Source: CAZWAP01 sp964632005 (lineage in GTDB: Bacteria; Planctomycetota; Phycisphaerae; Sedimentisphaerales; Anaerobacaceae). From it: 6,802 nt of DNA. The position numbers were made by a program, and so were the translations under genes. This document shows positions 1 through 5,997 of this stretch, in pieces. How positions within the stretch are numbered: the stretch's first letter is position 1; the number at the start of each line of letters is the position of its first letter. The notes under the pieces were generated by a model, which worked only from the letters and a program-made list of their open reading frames with translations, was not told the DNA's origin and searched no databases. Where the stretch lies: positions 1 to 6,802 of the forward strand of contig CAZWAP010000077.1 in NCBI GenBank assembly GCA_964632005.1, given 5' to 3'.

Positions 1-4
1 TTGG

Positions 5-1105
5 ATGAAACACAGAGAAAGAGTCATAACCGCTTTGAGCCACGAACAGCCCGACCGATGTCCGATGCAAATAAGCTTCACGCCGGAGTTCGCCCTTAGA
101 TTACGCAAAGACATCGGAGACGCAAACGTCGCCCCGCACAATCCCCACGGAGGCGGCAACACCTACGAGCTGGAGCGATTCCTCGATCAGGATATGCTCT
201 TAACTTCCGTCGGTTGGGCCAACTCTTACTATATGGTCGATTGCCAGCCAGGTCAGCGCTATACCGACCCCTGGGGCGTTGAATGGAAGGCGGTCGAGTA
301 TCAAACAAGATTTGGACCAGGCATATACACCGAAATGGTCGGACACCCGCTCGCCGATGACTCCGCAATCGACACGTACCAGCCGCCCGACCCGAACGAC
401 CCCGAACTCTACACAGAGGCCGAACGCCTCATCCATACCTATCAAGACGAATACTGGATCGTCGGCGTCACGGTGACGACAATATGGGAAACAGCCTGGG
501 CCCTGCGCGGATATGAGAGGCTGTTGATGGATCTGGCAATAAACCAGGATTTGGCAGAGCGAATCCTCGAAATCCCCTACCAGTATCATCTGGAAGCCGC
601 AAAGAAACTGGTCCAGATGGGCGTCGATATGATCTGGACCGGCGATGACTTCGGCAGCCAGCACTCTATGCTCATCTCGCCCCAGCAGTGGCAAAACTTA
701 ATAAAGCCGAAAATGGCAGCTTTCGTCAGCACACTTAAGCAAATCAATCACGACCTCAAAATCGCATATCATTCGGACGGATACATCTATCCGATAATCC
801 CTGACCTGATCGAAATAGGAATCGACGTCCTGAACCCTGTCCAGCCCGCCTCGATGGATCCCGCCCTGCTCAAAAAGCAATTCGGCGACAAGCTTTGCTT
901 CTGGGGTACAATAGACGAACAACACAGCCTGCCTTTCGGAACGCCCCAGGACGTCTCCGCCGAAGTCCTGCAGCGGCTTCGAACAATAGGCGAAAACGGC
1001 GGGCTGATAATCGGCCCCACGCATCACGTCCAGATCGACACGCCGATGGAAAACTTCTGGGCAATGGTAAACACCATACGGCAAACGCGATACAGCCAAC
1101 TGTAG
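5..1105 (+). CDS. Uroporphyrinogen decarboxylase (URO-D) superfamily protein, methyltransferase-like
   Basis: This 366-residue protein has URO-D superfamily features throughout. It opens with MKHRERVITALSHEQPDRCP, the usual start of the URO-D-like/MtaA-like branch. Later it has GVDMIWTGDDFGSQ (206-219), IAYHSDGYIYPIIPDLIEIG (253-272), DVLNPVQP (274-281), FWGTIDEQ (299-306) and GPTHHVQIDTPMEN (337-350). The length suits a single TIM-barrel domain. The arginine-rich RQAGRYLP-type motif of true haem-pathway HemE is absent, so a role in haem synthesis is unlikely. Relatives such as MtaA and CmuA transfer methyl groups between corrinoid proteins and thiols using zinc bound by an H-x-C motif. Here that site reads His256-Ser-Asp258, so metal or substrate binding may differ. 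No signal peptide is seen, so it should be cytoplasmic. The ATG at 5 is chosen because the family N-terminus begins there; its ribosome binding site would lie outside the window. Family membership is secure, but the substrate is unknown. Confidence 0.9.
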   Translation: MKHRERVITALSHEQPDRCPMQISFTPEFALRLRKDIGDANVAPHNPHGGGNTYELERFLDQDMLLTSVGWANSYYMVDCQPGQRYTDPWGVEWKAVEYQTRFGPGIYTEMVGHPLADDSAIDTYQPPDPNDPELYTEAERLIHTYQDEYWIVGVTVTTIWETAWALRGYERLLMDLAINQDLAERILEIPYQYHLEAAKKLVQMGVDMIWTGDDFGSQHSMLISPQQWQNLIKPKMAAFVSTLKQINHDLKIAYHSDGYIYPIIPDLIEIGIDVLNPVQPASMDPALLKKQFGDKLCFWGTIDEQHSLPFGTPQDVSAEVLQRLRTIGENGGLIIGPTHHVQIDTPMENFWAMVNTIRQTRYSQL

Positions 1106-1354
1106 CACCCGGAACCCATTGTGCACCGCTCTGTTTCCTGCTTCGAGAGCTTTAGCAAAAACCTTTCCCCGGCGCTTCCGGGCACACTGACACGTGCTAC
1201 GCCCTGTTCCTATTTTTCCCCTGGTCTCTGTGGTTTACGGTGCGGAAGACATCAACACGGCCTACGCAAGACTCTGGATCGAAAGAAAGGCAGGGCCTAA
1301 CAATCCGGGTGTTCTTGCAAACTCGTGAGAAGCTGTCTTTGAAGCGAAAAATCC

Positions 1355-1383
1355 TTGACCGTTCAACGTGATCCCTGTAGAAC
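1355..1383 (+). promoter_or_regulatory. Candidate sigma70-type promoter for the six-hairpin glycosidase gene
   Basis: TTGACC at 1355-1360 matches the -35 consensus at five of six bases. TAGAAC at 1378-1383 matches the -10 consensus at four of six. The spacer is exactly 17 bases. Transcription would start near 1390, leaving a leader of about 85 bases before the ATG at 1476. The -35 box lies inside the partial palindrome TTGACCGTTCAA, which a regulator could use. The match is by eye and such matches occur by chance. Confidence 0.35.
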
Positions 1384-1416
1384 TACCAAGTCCGAATGGA
1401 GAAAATTTTGCGTGTT

Positions 1417-1430
1417 AACCGTTTGAACGG
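1417..1430. promoter_or_regulatory. Operator-like palindrome, LacI-type core
   Basis: AACCGTTT (1417-1424) fits the AANCGNTT core common in LacI-family operators. It overlaps the inverted repeat CCGTT-TG-AACGG (1419-1430). TTGAACGG (1423-1430) is also the exact reverse complement of CCGTTCAA at 1359-1366, which overlaps the candidate -35 box. Paired sites of this kind, one on the promoter and one about 60 bases downstream, would suit repression of a sugar-degradation gene. The flanks of the LacI-like core are only weakly symmetric, and no regulator gene is in the window. Confidence 0.2.
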
Positions 1431-1465
1431 GAAATGCCAGGTCAGAAATAACGATGGTACAACCC

Positions 1466-1470
1466 GGAGG
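1466..1470 (+). promoter_or_regulatory. Shine-Dalgarno site for the glycosidase at 1476
   Basis: GGAGG lies five bases before the ATG at 1476. It is the clearest ribosome binding site of any intact gene in the window and fixes that start. The chosen start also yields an N-terminus that works as a signal peptide. Confidence 0.8.
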
Positions 1471-1475
1471 ATCCA

Positions 1476-3473
1476 ATGAGAGCTAACCACAACTACAATA
1501 AGACAAAAGCCCCAGGGCTAACCTGCCTCGCCGCACTTATTTTTTGGGCCGTTTCCGTCTTGCCTTGCCCGGCCGCCGACTTCTGGATACCCGACGACAC
1601 CGGACGTATCACCCATACCTGGACGGCAAATGAGTCGCTGGTGATGTGTATGGAGGGACGCGCCGCGCTCGTGCAAGTACGCGCTACCGCCGAGAGGGGC
1701 GTGAGCTACACGATCCGCTTCTTTAATGTCAAAAGAGATTACTTCAAACGGATTATGTACCAACTCGGGCCCGACTTCGAGCCCAAGGTCCAAATCAACG
1801 GCCAACCACTGAAGCTCAAGTCTCCAACAACAGCCACATTCGACGGGATGCTCACATTCACCTATCCTGAAGATCAGGGGGTTGTTGCCTCCAGAAAGAT
1901 TTATCCATCGAACACCAAGCCTTTGGTCATCGAGCAGTGGCAGCTCCGCAACAATACGACTAAACCAATAAAGTTGACCATCCCGCACAGTCGCCGGGAG
2001 GTTCCAGGGGCTTACCGTGGCAGAATCGAAGAATCTGGCATCATCGTCGAATTGATTTCGCCTGCCGTCAACTCGGTTATCAGGCCCGGCCGGGTGCTCT
2101 CGTTCGCTCGAAGACTGCAGTGCAAGTTGGCCTCAGATCCCGATATTCAGGTCGATCTCGACGCCGAGCATCGCGACCGCCGCGCTTTGGCAGAAGCAGC
2201 TTATCGTGGCCCGGGACGTCTTGAAACGCCTGAACCAATGCTCAACCTGGCATTTGCGCTGCAAAAATTCCACGCGCTCGAAAACCCCATAGATACCTAC
2301 AAGGGAGTGATCACCCACAACAGCAGCCTGCGATACGCCCCCGGAATCTGGGCCAACGATCCGGTCGAGTATTCCAGCCCCGTCTTTCCATTCTTCGGCA
2401 ATCCCCAACTCAACGAAGCCAGCCTGAATATGTACCGAATCTGGCTGGATTATTGCCAGAAGAACGGAATCGACCCGTTCCCCGGCTCCTTTGAACATCC
2501 CGATCTCCGATTGGTTCAGAGGCATCGTGGTGACAATGCAATGGTACTCTATGCCTTGCCGAAGTTTCTAATGTTCCTGGGCGACCGCAAGGCAGCAGAA
2601 GAACTGTGGCCCTTGGTCGAGTTTAGCGCCGAATCCGTCGAGAAGCACAAAACGGCCGACGGGATCATCGCCTCGAGGACCGACGAGATGGAAGGCCGCT
2701 ATCCCACAGGCACCGCCAACCTGAGCACCTCGGCGCTCGCCTATGGCGGCTATTGTAATGCGGCCCGACTGGCCCGTGCCCTCGGCAAAACCGCCACGGC
2801 AAAACAGTTCGAGAAACGTGCAGACGCGCTACGCAAGGCTATCGAAATCTACTTTGGCGCCGATGTCGAAGGTTTCAGAACGTATCGCTACTACAAAGGA
2901 AACACGACCCTGCGCGGCTGGATCCTGTTGCCCTTGGCAATGGGCATCACCGAGCGCCAGCAATCGACCGTCGATGCGCTGCTTTCCGACAAACTCTGGC
3001 CTAACCGCCTCAAGGGAGGCGACCTCCTGGCCGAATCTACAAGGCAGACGGAATGGGCACGAGAAACCTACTATGCCTTGCGGGTCTTGTTCAAGGCGGG
3101 CCGAACCGAAGAAGCGATCAAAACTACCCGATGCGTGGTGAAGGCGCAGATTTTCGGGAGCGAAGGGCCCTATCCCGACGAAGATGCCATCGATATGCTC
3201 TGCCCGGGTTCGCTTTATCTGCGAGTATTCACCGAGGGTGTGTTTGGAATAGTTCCGACTGGCCTCGACTCGTTCGAATGTACCCCGTGGCTTCCAAGAG
3301 CGTGGCCAAAAATGGCACTACGCGACGTCCGCGCCTTCGGCCACGCCTGGGATATGGTCGTTGAACGGGACGGTGACCAGCAAAGGGTAACGGTCCGCAA
3401 TAGTCGTGATGGAAAAGTCATTTTCACCGGTGTCGGACCTGCCGGTAAAACCTACTCGGTCTCTTTCAAGTGA
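1476..3473 (+). CDS. Secreted six-hairpin ((alpha/alpha)6-toroid) glycosidase-like protein
   Basis: This 665-residue protein starts with a Sec signal peptide: basic N-terminus, hydrophobic core around 14-30, and a likely signal peptidase I site after CPAA (34). The mature part has three regions. Residues about 36-240 are beta-rich, as in the N-terminal sandwich of GH65/GH78-like enzymes. Residues about 250-590 are helical and read as a toroid. Residues about 590-665, starting GIVPTGLDSFECTPWLPRAW, resemble the C-terminal beta cap of these enzymes. Acidic residues in likely conserved surroundings are Asp295 and Glu298 (GIWANDPVEY), Asp403, Glu404 and Glu406 (RTDEMEGRYP), and Glu526 and Glu530 (RQTEWARETYYAL). 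Which of them is catalytic cannot be told from sequence alone. I cannot place it in a numbered GH family. It probably acts on a polysaccharide or oligosaccharide in the periplasm or outside the cell, together with the propeller protein downstream. The fold assignment is fairly sure; the substrate is unknown. Confidence 0.82.
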   Translation: MRANHNYNKTKAPGLTCLAALIFWAVSVLPCPAADFWIPDDTGRITHTWTANESLVMCMEGRAALVQVRATAERGVSYTIRFFNVKRDYFKRIMYQLGPDFEPKVQINGQPLKLKSPTTATFDGMLTFTYPEDQGVVASRKIYPSNTKPLVIEQWQLRNNTTKPIKLTIPHSRREVPGAYRGRIEESGIIVELISPAVNSVIRPGRVLSFARRLQCKLASDPDIQVDLDAEHRDRRALAEAAYRGPGRLETPEPMLNLAFALQKFHALENPIDTYKGVITHNSSLRYAPGIWANDPVEYSSPVFPFFGNPQLNEASLNMYRIWLDYCQKNGIDPFPGSFEHPDLRLVQRHRGDNAMVLYALPKFLMFLGDRKAAEELWPLVEFSAESVEKHKTADGIIASRTDEMEGRYPTGTANLSTSALAYGGYCNAARLARALGKTATAKQFEKRADALRKAIEIYFGADVEGFRTYRYYKGNTTLRGWILLPLAMGITERQQSTVDALLSDKLWPNRLKGGDLLAESTRQTEWARETYYALRVLFKAGRTEEAIKTTRCVVKAQIFGSEGPYPDEDAIDMLCPGSLYLRVFTEGVFGIVPTGLDSFECTPWLPRAWPKMALRDVRAFGHAWDMVVERDGDQQRVTVRNSRDGKVIFTGVGPAGKTYSVSFK

Positions 3474-3854
3474 ATAAAAGACACCGAGGGCCAGAACGCT
3501 TAGCGCAAGATCAAGAGTCCTGTAGCCCAGCGATGTGCCCTGTCGTAGGTGCGTGCTACGATCATATCCACCAATAGAGTGTACACATTACCTCTATGCT
3601 GCAAGTTTTACACGAACCGAGCCAGCCAAGCTGAGTATCAAAAGGGAGTATCCAAGGTAGAGCCAGAAGGCCGAAAGGGATTGATTAAGGATCTAAATGG
3701 CTTCACACATTGCGACATTAGCGATACCCTTCGTTTGTGTAATTTCCGCAGGATTGTTCAAGAGCCGAAAAGAAAAACCAGCGAGGATTATTTTCTGGCA
3801 GGTCCCACCCCGAACTGTGGTCGATTTGATTTTCACTAATCGCGGCGAATCTCT

Positions 3855-3886
3855 CTGCCGAACAGTTTGCCCGAATGTTCGGGCAG
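3855..3886. repeat. Overlapping inverted repeats forming two exclusive hairpins
   Basis: TGCCCGAA-TG-TTCGGGCA (3868-3885) is a perfect 8+8 inverted repeat with a two-base centre. Its right half can instead pair with CTGCCGAACA (3855-3864): TGTTCGGGCAG (3876-3886) is complementary to it with one bulged G, giving ten base pairs around an 11-base loop. As DNA it could be an operator about 100 bases before the gene at 3981. As RNA it would be a small two-state switch. No T-run follows, so it is not an obvious terminator. The pairing is directly visible; the function is not known. Confidence 0.5.
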
Positions 3887-3916
3887 GTCAATCGTGCATC
3901 ACATCCTTTTGCTGCT

Positions 3917-3946
3917 CTGAAAACTGAGAAAGTCAACGCATATTAT
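3917..3946 (+). promoter_or_regulatory. Weak candidate promoter for the beta-propeller gene
   Basis: CTGAAA (3917-3922) matches the -35 consensus at four of six bases. TATTAT (3941-3946) matches the -10 consensus at five of six, with an 18-base spacer. Transcription would begin near 3953, about 28 bases before the ATG at 3981. It lies just downstream of the palindrome at 3868-3885, which would then sit upstream of the promoter. Support is limited to these matches. Confidence 0.25.
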
Positions 3947-3980
3947 CGCCAGGAAAACCCATTCTGCAAAAGTCAACCAA

Positions 3981-5105
3981 ATGATCAAGATGGCAAACGT
4001 AAAAATCGCCTCGATGGGAATGATGATTCTGCTTGCAGGGACGTTCGTCCTTCACGCCCGGCCAATCGACAAGGAAACCCTTGATCGATGGGCTGCACCC
4101 TATCGCGGCTGGCACTACTGGCCGGACCACGTCATACCGGCCCACCCGAACATCCCCGGCTACGAGGAATTCCACAGCACCGACGTCCCATGTGTCTATC
4201 AGCTGCCCGGCCAGCCGGACAAGTGGTTTATGAGCTTCATCGCCTTCAACGGCCAGGGATACAACTCGTTCGTCGCTGAAAGCACAGACCTGGTCCACTG
4301 GAACAATCCCCGGCTGGCGATGGGCTTTGGCCCCCCGAACGAATTCGATTTCGGCGGATGCGTCATCGGCGCGTTCCTCTACGAGTCCTACAATATCAAA
4401 ACGCCGCGCCTCCTCAAGAAACACGACGGCAAATACTGGACACTCTATGGCTGCTACCCACGCCAGGGGGGCTACGAATTGCGGCCCGGTTACGAGGGTG
4501 TGGCCTGCAGCGATGACGGGTTGACGTGGCGCCGGGCCAAGAACACACCGATCCTGGCCATCCACGATCCTGACTGCGGAACCTGGGAAAAGGACTGCAT
4601 ATACCAGCCGTGGCTCGTCGAGTACCGTGGTCGGTACTTCAACTTCTATAACGCGGCCAATGGCAGCATCGAGCAGATCGGCCTGGCCTTTTCCACAGAC
4701 TTGCTGAATTGGATGCGGTACCCCGCCAATCCGGTGATACGTAATCGCAAGGATGGCTATGACGCGAAATTCGCCTCCGACCCCAAAGTGTTTCGCGACG
4801 GCGATCACTGGACAATGTTCTACTTCGGTGTGGGACACGGCGGTGCCCATATTATGGTGGCCTTCTCGCGCGACCTGGTGCACTGGACGACGCATCCTGA
4901 GCCGCTTTACAAGGCTGGCGGCAATCCCAGCGGCCTGGACAAACGATACGCCCACAAGATTTCGCTGGTTTACAACCCGAAGAACGAGACGTTCTACCTT
5001 TACTACTGCGCCTGTGGCAATAGAGGCCGTGGAATTGGGTTGATCACCAGCAAGCCGCTCCAGCCGTCGACAGCGAGGCCGGATGACGAAACTAAGAGCC
5101 CCTGA
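3981..5105 (+). CDS. Secreted five-bladed beta-propeller glycosidase-like protein (GH43/GH117-like)
   Basis: This 374-residue protein begins with a probable Sec signal peptide (hydrophobic core SMGMMILLAGTFVL, 11-24; likely cut after HA, 25-26). The rest shows repeated propeller-blade signatures: a short segment with aromatic residues, then a STDLVHW-type strand. Examples are AESTDLVHWNNP (99-110), CSDDGLTWRR (176-185), FSTDLLNWMRYPANPVI (237-253) and FSRDLVHWTTHPEPLY (295-310). Candidate active-site acids are Asp68 (HSTDVPCVY), Asp205 (EKDCIYQPWLV) and Asp267 (ASDPKVFRDGDHW); His325 (YAHKISLVY) may help bind substrate. The size fits a single-domain clan GH-F/GH117-like enzyme. The exact family and substrate cannot be set by eye. 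No clear Shine-Dalgarno precedes the ATG at 3981; the ATG at 3990 is an alternative that keeps the signal peptide. It probably works with the six-hairpin enzyme on the same glycan. Confidence 0.8.
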   Translation: MIKMANVKIASMGMMILLAGTFVLHARPIDKETLDRWAAPYRGWHYWPDHVIPAHPNIPGYEEFHSTDVPCVYQLPGQPDKWFMSFIAFNGQGYNSFVAESTDLVHWNNPRLAMGFGPPNEFDFGGCVIGAFLYESYNIKTPRLLKKHDGKYWTLYGCYPRQGGYELRPGYEGVACSDDGLTWRRAKNTPILAIHDPDCGTWEKDCIYQPWLVEYRGRYFNFYNAANGSIEQIGLAFSTDLLNWMRYPANPVIRNRKDGYDAKFASDPKVFRDGDHWTMFYFGVGHGGAHIMVAFSRDLVHWTTHPEPLYKAGGNPSGLDKRYAHKISLVYNPKNETFYLYYCACGNRGRGIGLITSKPLQPSTARPDDETKSP

Positions 5106-5137
5106 CAATAAAGGATTTTTGAGCTTAGTGGCTAATA

Positions 5138-5177
5138 ATGAGTAGCTGAATATTTCAAAAACAGGGAGGCTACTCAT
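5138..5177 (+). repeat. Fold-back hairpin over the transposase ribosome binding site and start
   Basis: ATGAGTAGC (5138-5146) is the perfect reverse complement of GCTACTCAT (5169-5177), with a 22-base loop. Outside it, GCTTAG (5123-5128) can add six pairs with CTAAGC (5180-5185) across an uneven internal loop. The right arm includes the last G of the GGGAGG site and the first two bases of the start position. In IS10 and IS50, similar hairpins form only on transcripts entering from outside and block translation. The same role here is an inference. Confidence 0.5.
5163..5169 (+). promoter_or_regulatory. Shine-Dalgarno site of the transposase gene
   Basis: AGGGAGG ends six bases before ATA at 5176-5178, the spacing expected for a start codon. 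No ATG, GTG or TTG stands at that place. The only upstream in-frame near-start, CTG at 5146, lies before this site. This points to a lost ATG at 5176. Confidence 0.55.
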
Positions 5178-5956
5178 AGCTAAGCCAATACTGTACAACA
5201 AGTTATGGGAAATCATCGAACCGCTAATACCCAAGAAAAAACGCAGATCCCGATACCCAGGGCGCAAACGCGTACCAGACGGAAAAGTCCTCACCGGCAT
5301 CCCCTGGGAGGACCTGCCCCAGGAGATGGGCTGTGGCTGCGACACGACTTGCTGGCGACGCCTGCGAGACTGGCGAAGGGCGGGCGTATGGGACAAAATC
5401 CACAACGTCCTGCTCAGCAAATTGCGGCAAGCCGAACAGATCGATTTTTCCCGTGCAGTAGCGGATTCCGGCTCTGTACGAGCGGTTTTTGGGGGGCGAA
5501 AACGGGCCCAAACCCCACGGATCGCTGCAAAAAAGGCTCGAAACATCATCTGGTAATGGATGCTAATCGCGTCCCTCTGGTGGTAAAGTTGACCGGGGCC
5601 AACTGCCATGATCTGACGAAATCGCTGCCGTTGGTTGATAGCATTCCACCGATTGCAGGCAAGGTTGGCAGGTCGCGTCGGCGTCCGGACACTGTCCTTG
5701 GGGACCGCGGATATGACAGCCAGCCACATCGCAAGAAGCTCCGCAAAAAAGGGATCACGCCTGAGCTTGTCAAACGCCGATGCGGCAATGGCCTTGGAGT
5801 GTATCGATGGGTGGTGGAACATGCGCTTGCGTGGTTTAACAGGAATCGTCGGCTTCGTGTCCGCTATGATAGGCGTGATGATATCCACCAGGCTTCCTTA
5901 CTCTGGCCTGTATCAAAATCTGTTGGAACCATCTGAGCAAATGTTCGTTCTGTTAG
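5176..5956 (+). pseudogene. IS5-family DDE transposase, disrupted
   Basis: Read across three frames, this gives about 260 residues of an IS427-type transposase. The first frame (5176-5556) runs LWEIIEPLIP, then IPWEDLPQEMG, TCWRRLRDW, AGVW and the first catalytic Asp (codon 5464). A -1 shift at the G-run 5491-5496 continues into GAKTGPNPTDR and KKGSKHHL. That frame then carries the second Asp (LGDRGYDS, codon 5703) and the Glu (YRWVVEHALAWF, codon 5817). A second -1 shift near 5892-5896 is needed to recover the usual ending FLTLACIKICWNHL and its stop at 5954-5956; without it the protein ends wrongly at 5936. The start position is ATA. Around 5296-5301, VLTG runs straight into IPWED, whereas relatives have about eight more residues (GILFVL.TGIPWE). 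The catalytic triad is intact, but these lesions make it very unlikely to be active. Confidence 0.85.
5488..5497 (+). other. Probable -1 frameshift point in the transposase (run of six G)
   Basis: The upstream frame reads GTT TTT GGG GGG CGA and the family sequence continues in the frame one base back (GGG GCG AAA ACG, giving G-A-K-T). A peptidyl tRNA on GGG could slip back one base within the six-G run, and polymerase slippage is also possible. Programmed frameshifting is known in this IS group. The alternative is plain loss of one G from a run of seven. The usual X-XXY-YYZ heptamer is imperfect here. Confidence 0.5.
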
Positions 5957-5997
5957 AGGCTCGTAGACAGTACAACCAAATCGTCAGTTATCTTTAG

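Larger units (their letters stand above)
1106..1475. other. Intergenic gap with promoter-like signals, no clear gene
   Basis: This 370-base stretch separates the URO-D-like gene from the secreted glycosidase gene. A small GC stem (CCCGG/CCGGG, 1168-1182) follows the first gene but has no T-run, so it is not a convincing intrinsic terminator. A short open frame from a GTG at 1194 to a stop at 1326-1328 encodes 44 residues with a protein-like stretch (YGAEDINTAYARLWIERKAG); it may be chance or a gene remnant. The last 120 bases hold a candidate promoter, an operator-like palindrome and the ribosome binding site for the next gene. The gap suggests the glycosidase has its own promoter rather than sharing one with the URO-D-like gene. 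Confidence 0.5.
3474..3980. other. Long AT-richer intergenic gap without a convincing gene
   Basis: These 507 bases separate the two glycosidase-like genes and look less GC-rich than the genes around them. A short stem (CGTAG/CTACG, 3544-3560) and the palindrome GTGTACAC (3579-3586) are present, but no T-run marks a terminator. A 76-codon open frame at 3697-3927 has AAGGA five bases before its ATG and a hydrophobic start (TLAIPFVCVISAGLF). Its second half is not protein-like and it overlaps the hairpin region at 3855-3886. The final part carries that palindrome and a weak promoter for the gene at 3981. A decayed gene or an unrecognised small RNA cannot be excluded. Confidence 0.5.
5138..5962 (+). 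mobile_element. IS5-family (IS427-like) insertion sequence, degenerate; ends approximate
   Basis: The region contains one transposase gene split over three frames, typical of a two-frame IS5-family element of about 0.85 kb. The right end probably lies just after the reconstructed stop, near 5962: its reverse complement starts GAGCCTCTAACAG, and GAG-type tips are common in this group. A left end near 5138-5141 (GAGTAGCTGAAT) would leave about 36 bases before the transposase start; one starting GAGC at 5121 is also possible. I could not match the two ends as clear inverted repeats or find a target duplication, so the ends have decayed or been lost. It sits between the propeller gene (stop at 5105) and the membrane protein gene (start at 5998). 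Confidence 0.6.

Noticed and set aside
200..694. A 164-codon - strand frame inside the URO-D-like gene
   Set aside because: It is antisense to a well-supported gene and its product shows no family features.
1168..1182. CCCGG/CCGGG stem after the URO-D-like gene as a terminator
   Set aside because: Only five pairs and no following T-run.
3552..3560. CGTGCTACG shared by both gaps (also at 1193-1201)
   Set aside because: A single shared 9-mer between stretches of 370 and 507 bases is about what chance predicts.
3549..3839. A 96-codon + strand frame in the second gap
   Set aside because: No ribosome site, no recognisable motif, and composition like random translation.
3697..3927. A 76-codon frame with AAGGA before its ATG and a hydrophobic start
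   Set aside because: The second half is rich in cysteine and serine without pattern, it overlaps the hairpin region, and no family is recognisable. It remains possible but unsupported.
3933..5888. A 651-codon open frame on the - strand across the propeller gene and IS
   Set aside because: It spans two unrelated features antisense to clearly coding sequence, and its translation lacks recognisable domains. Its length reflects codon bias on the other strand.
5964..5994. TAGACA ... TATCTT as a promoter for the membrane protein gene
   Set aside because: The spacer is 19 bases and the -10 would put the transcription start after the ATG at 5998.
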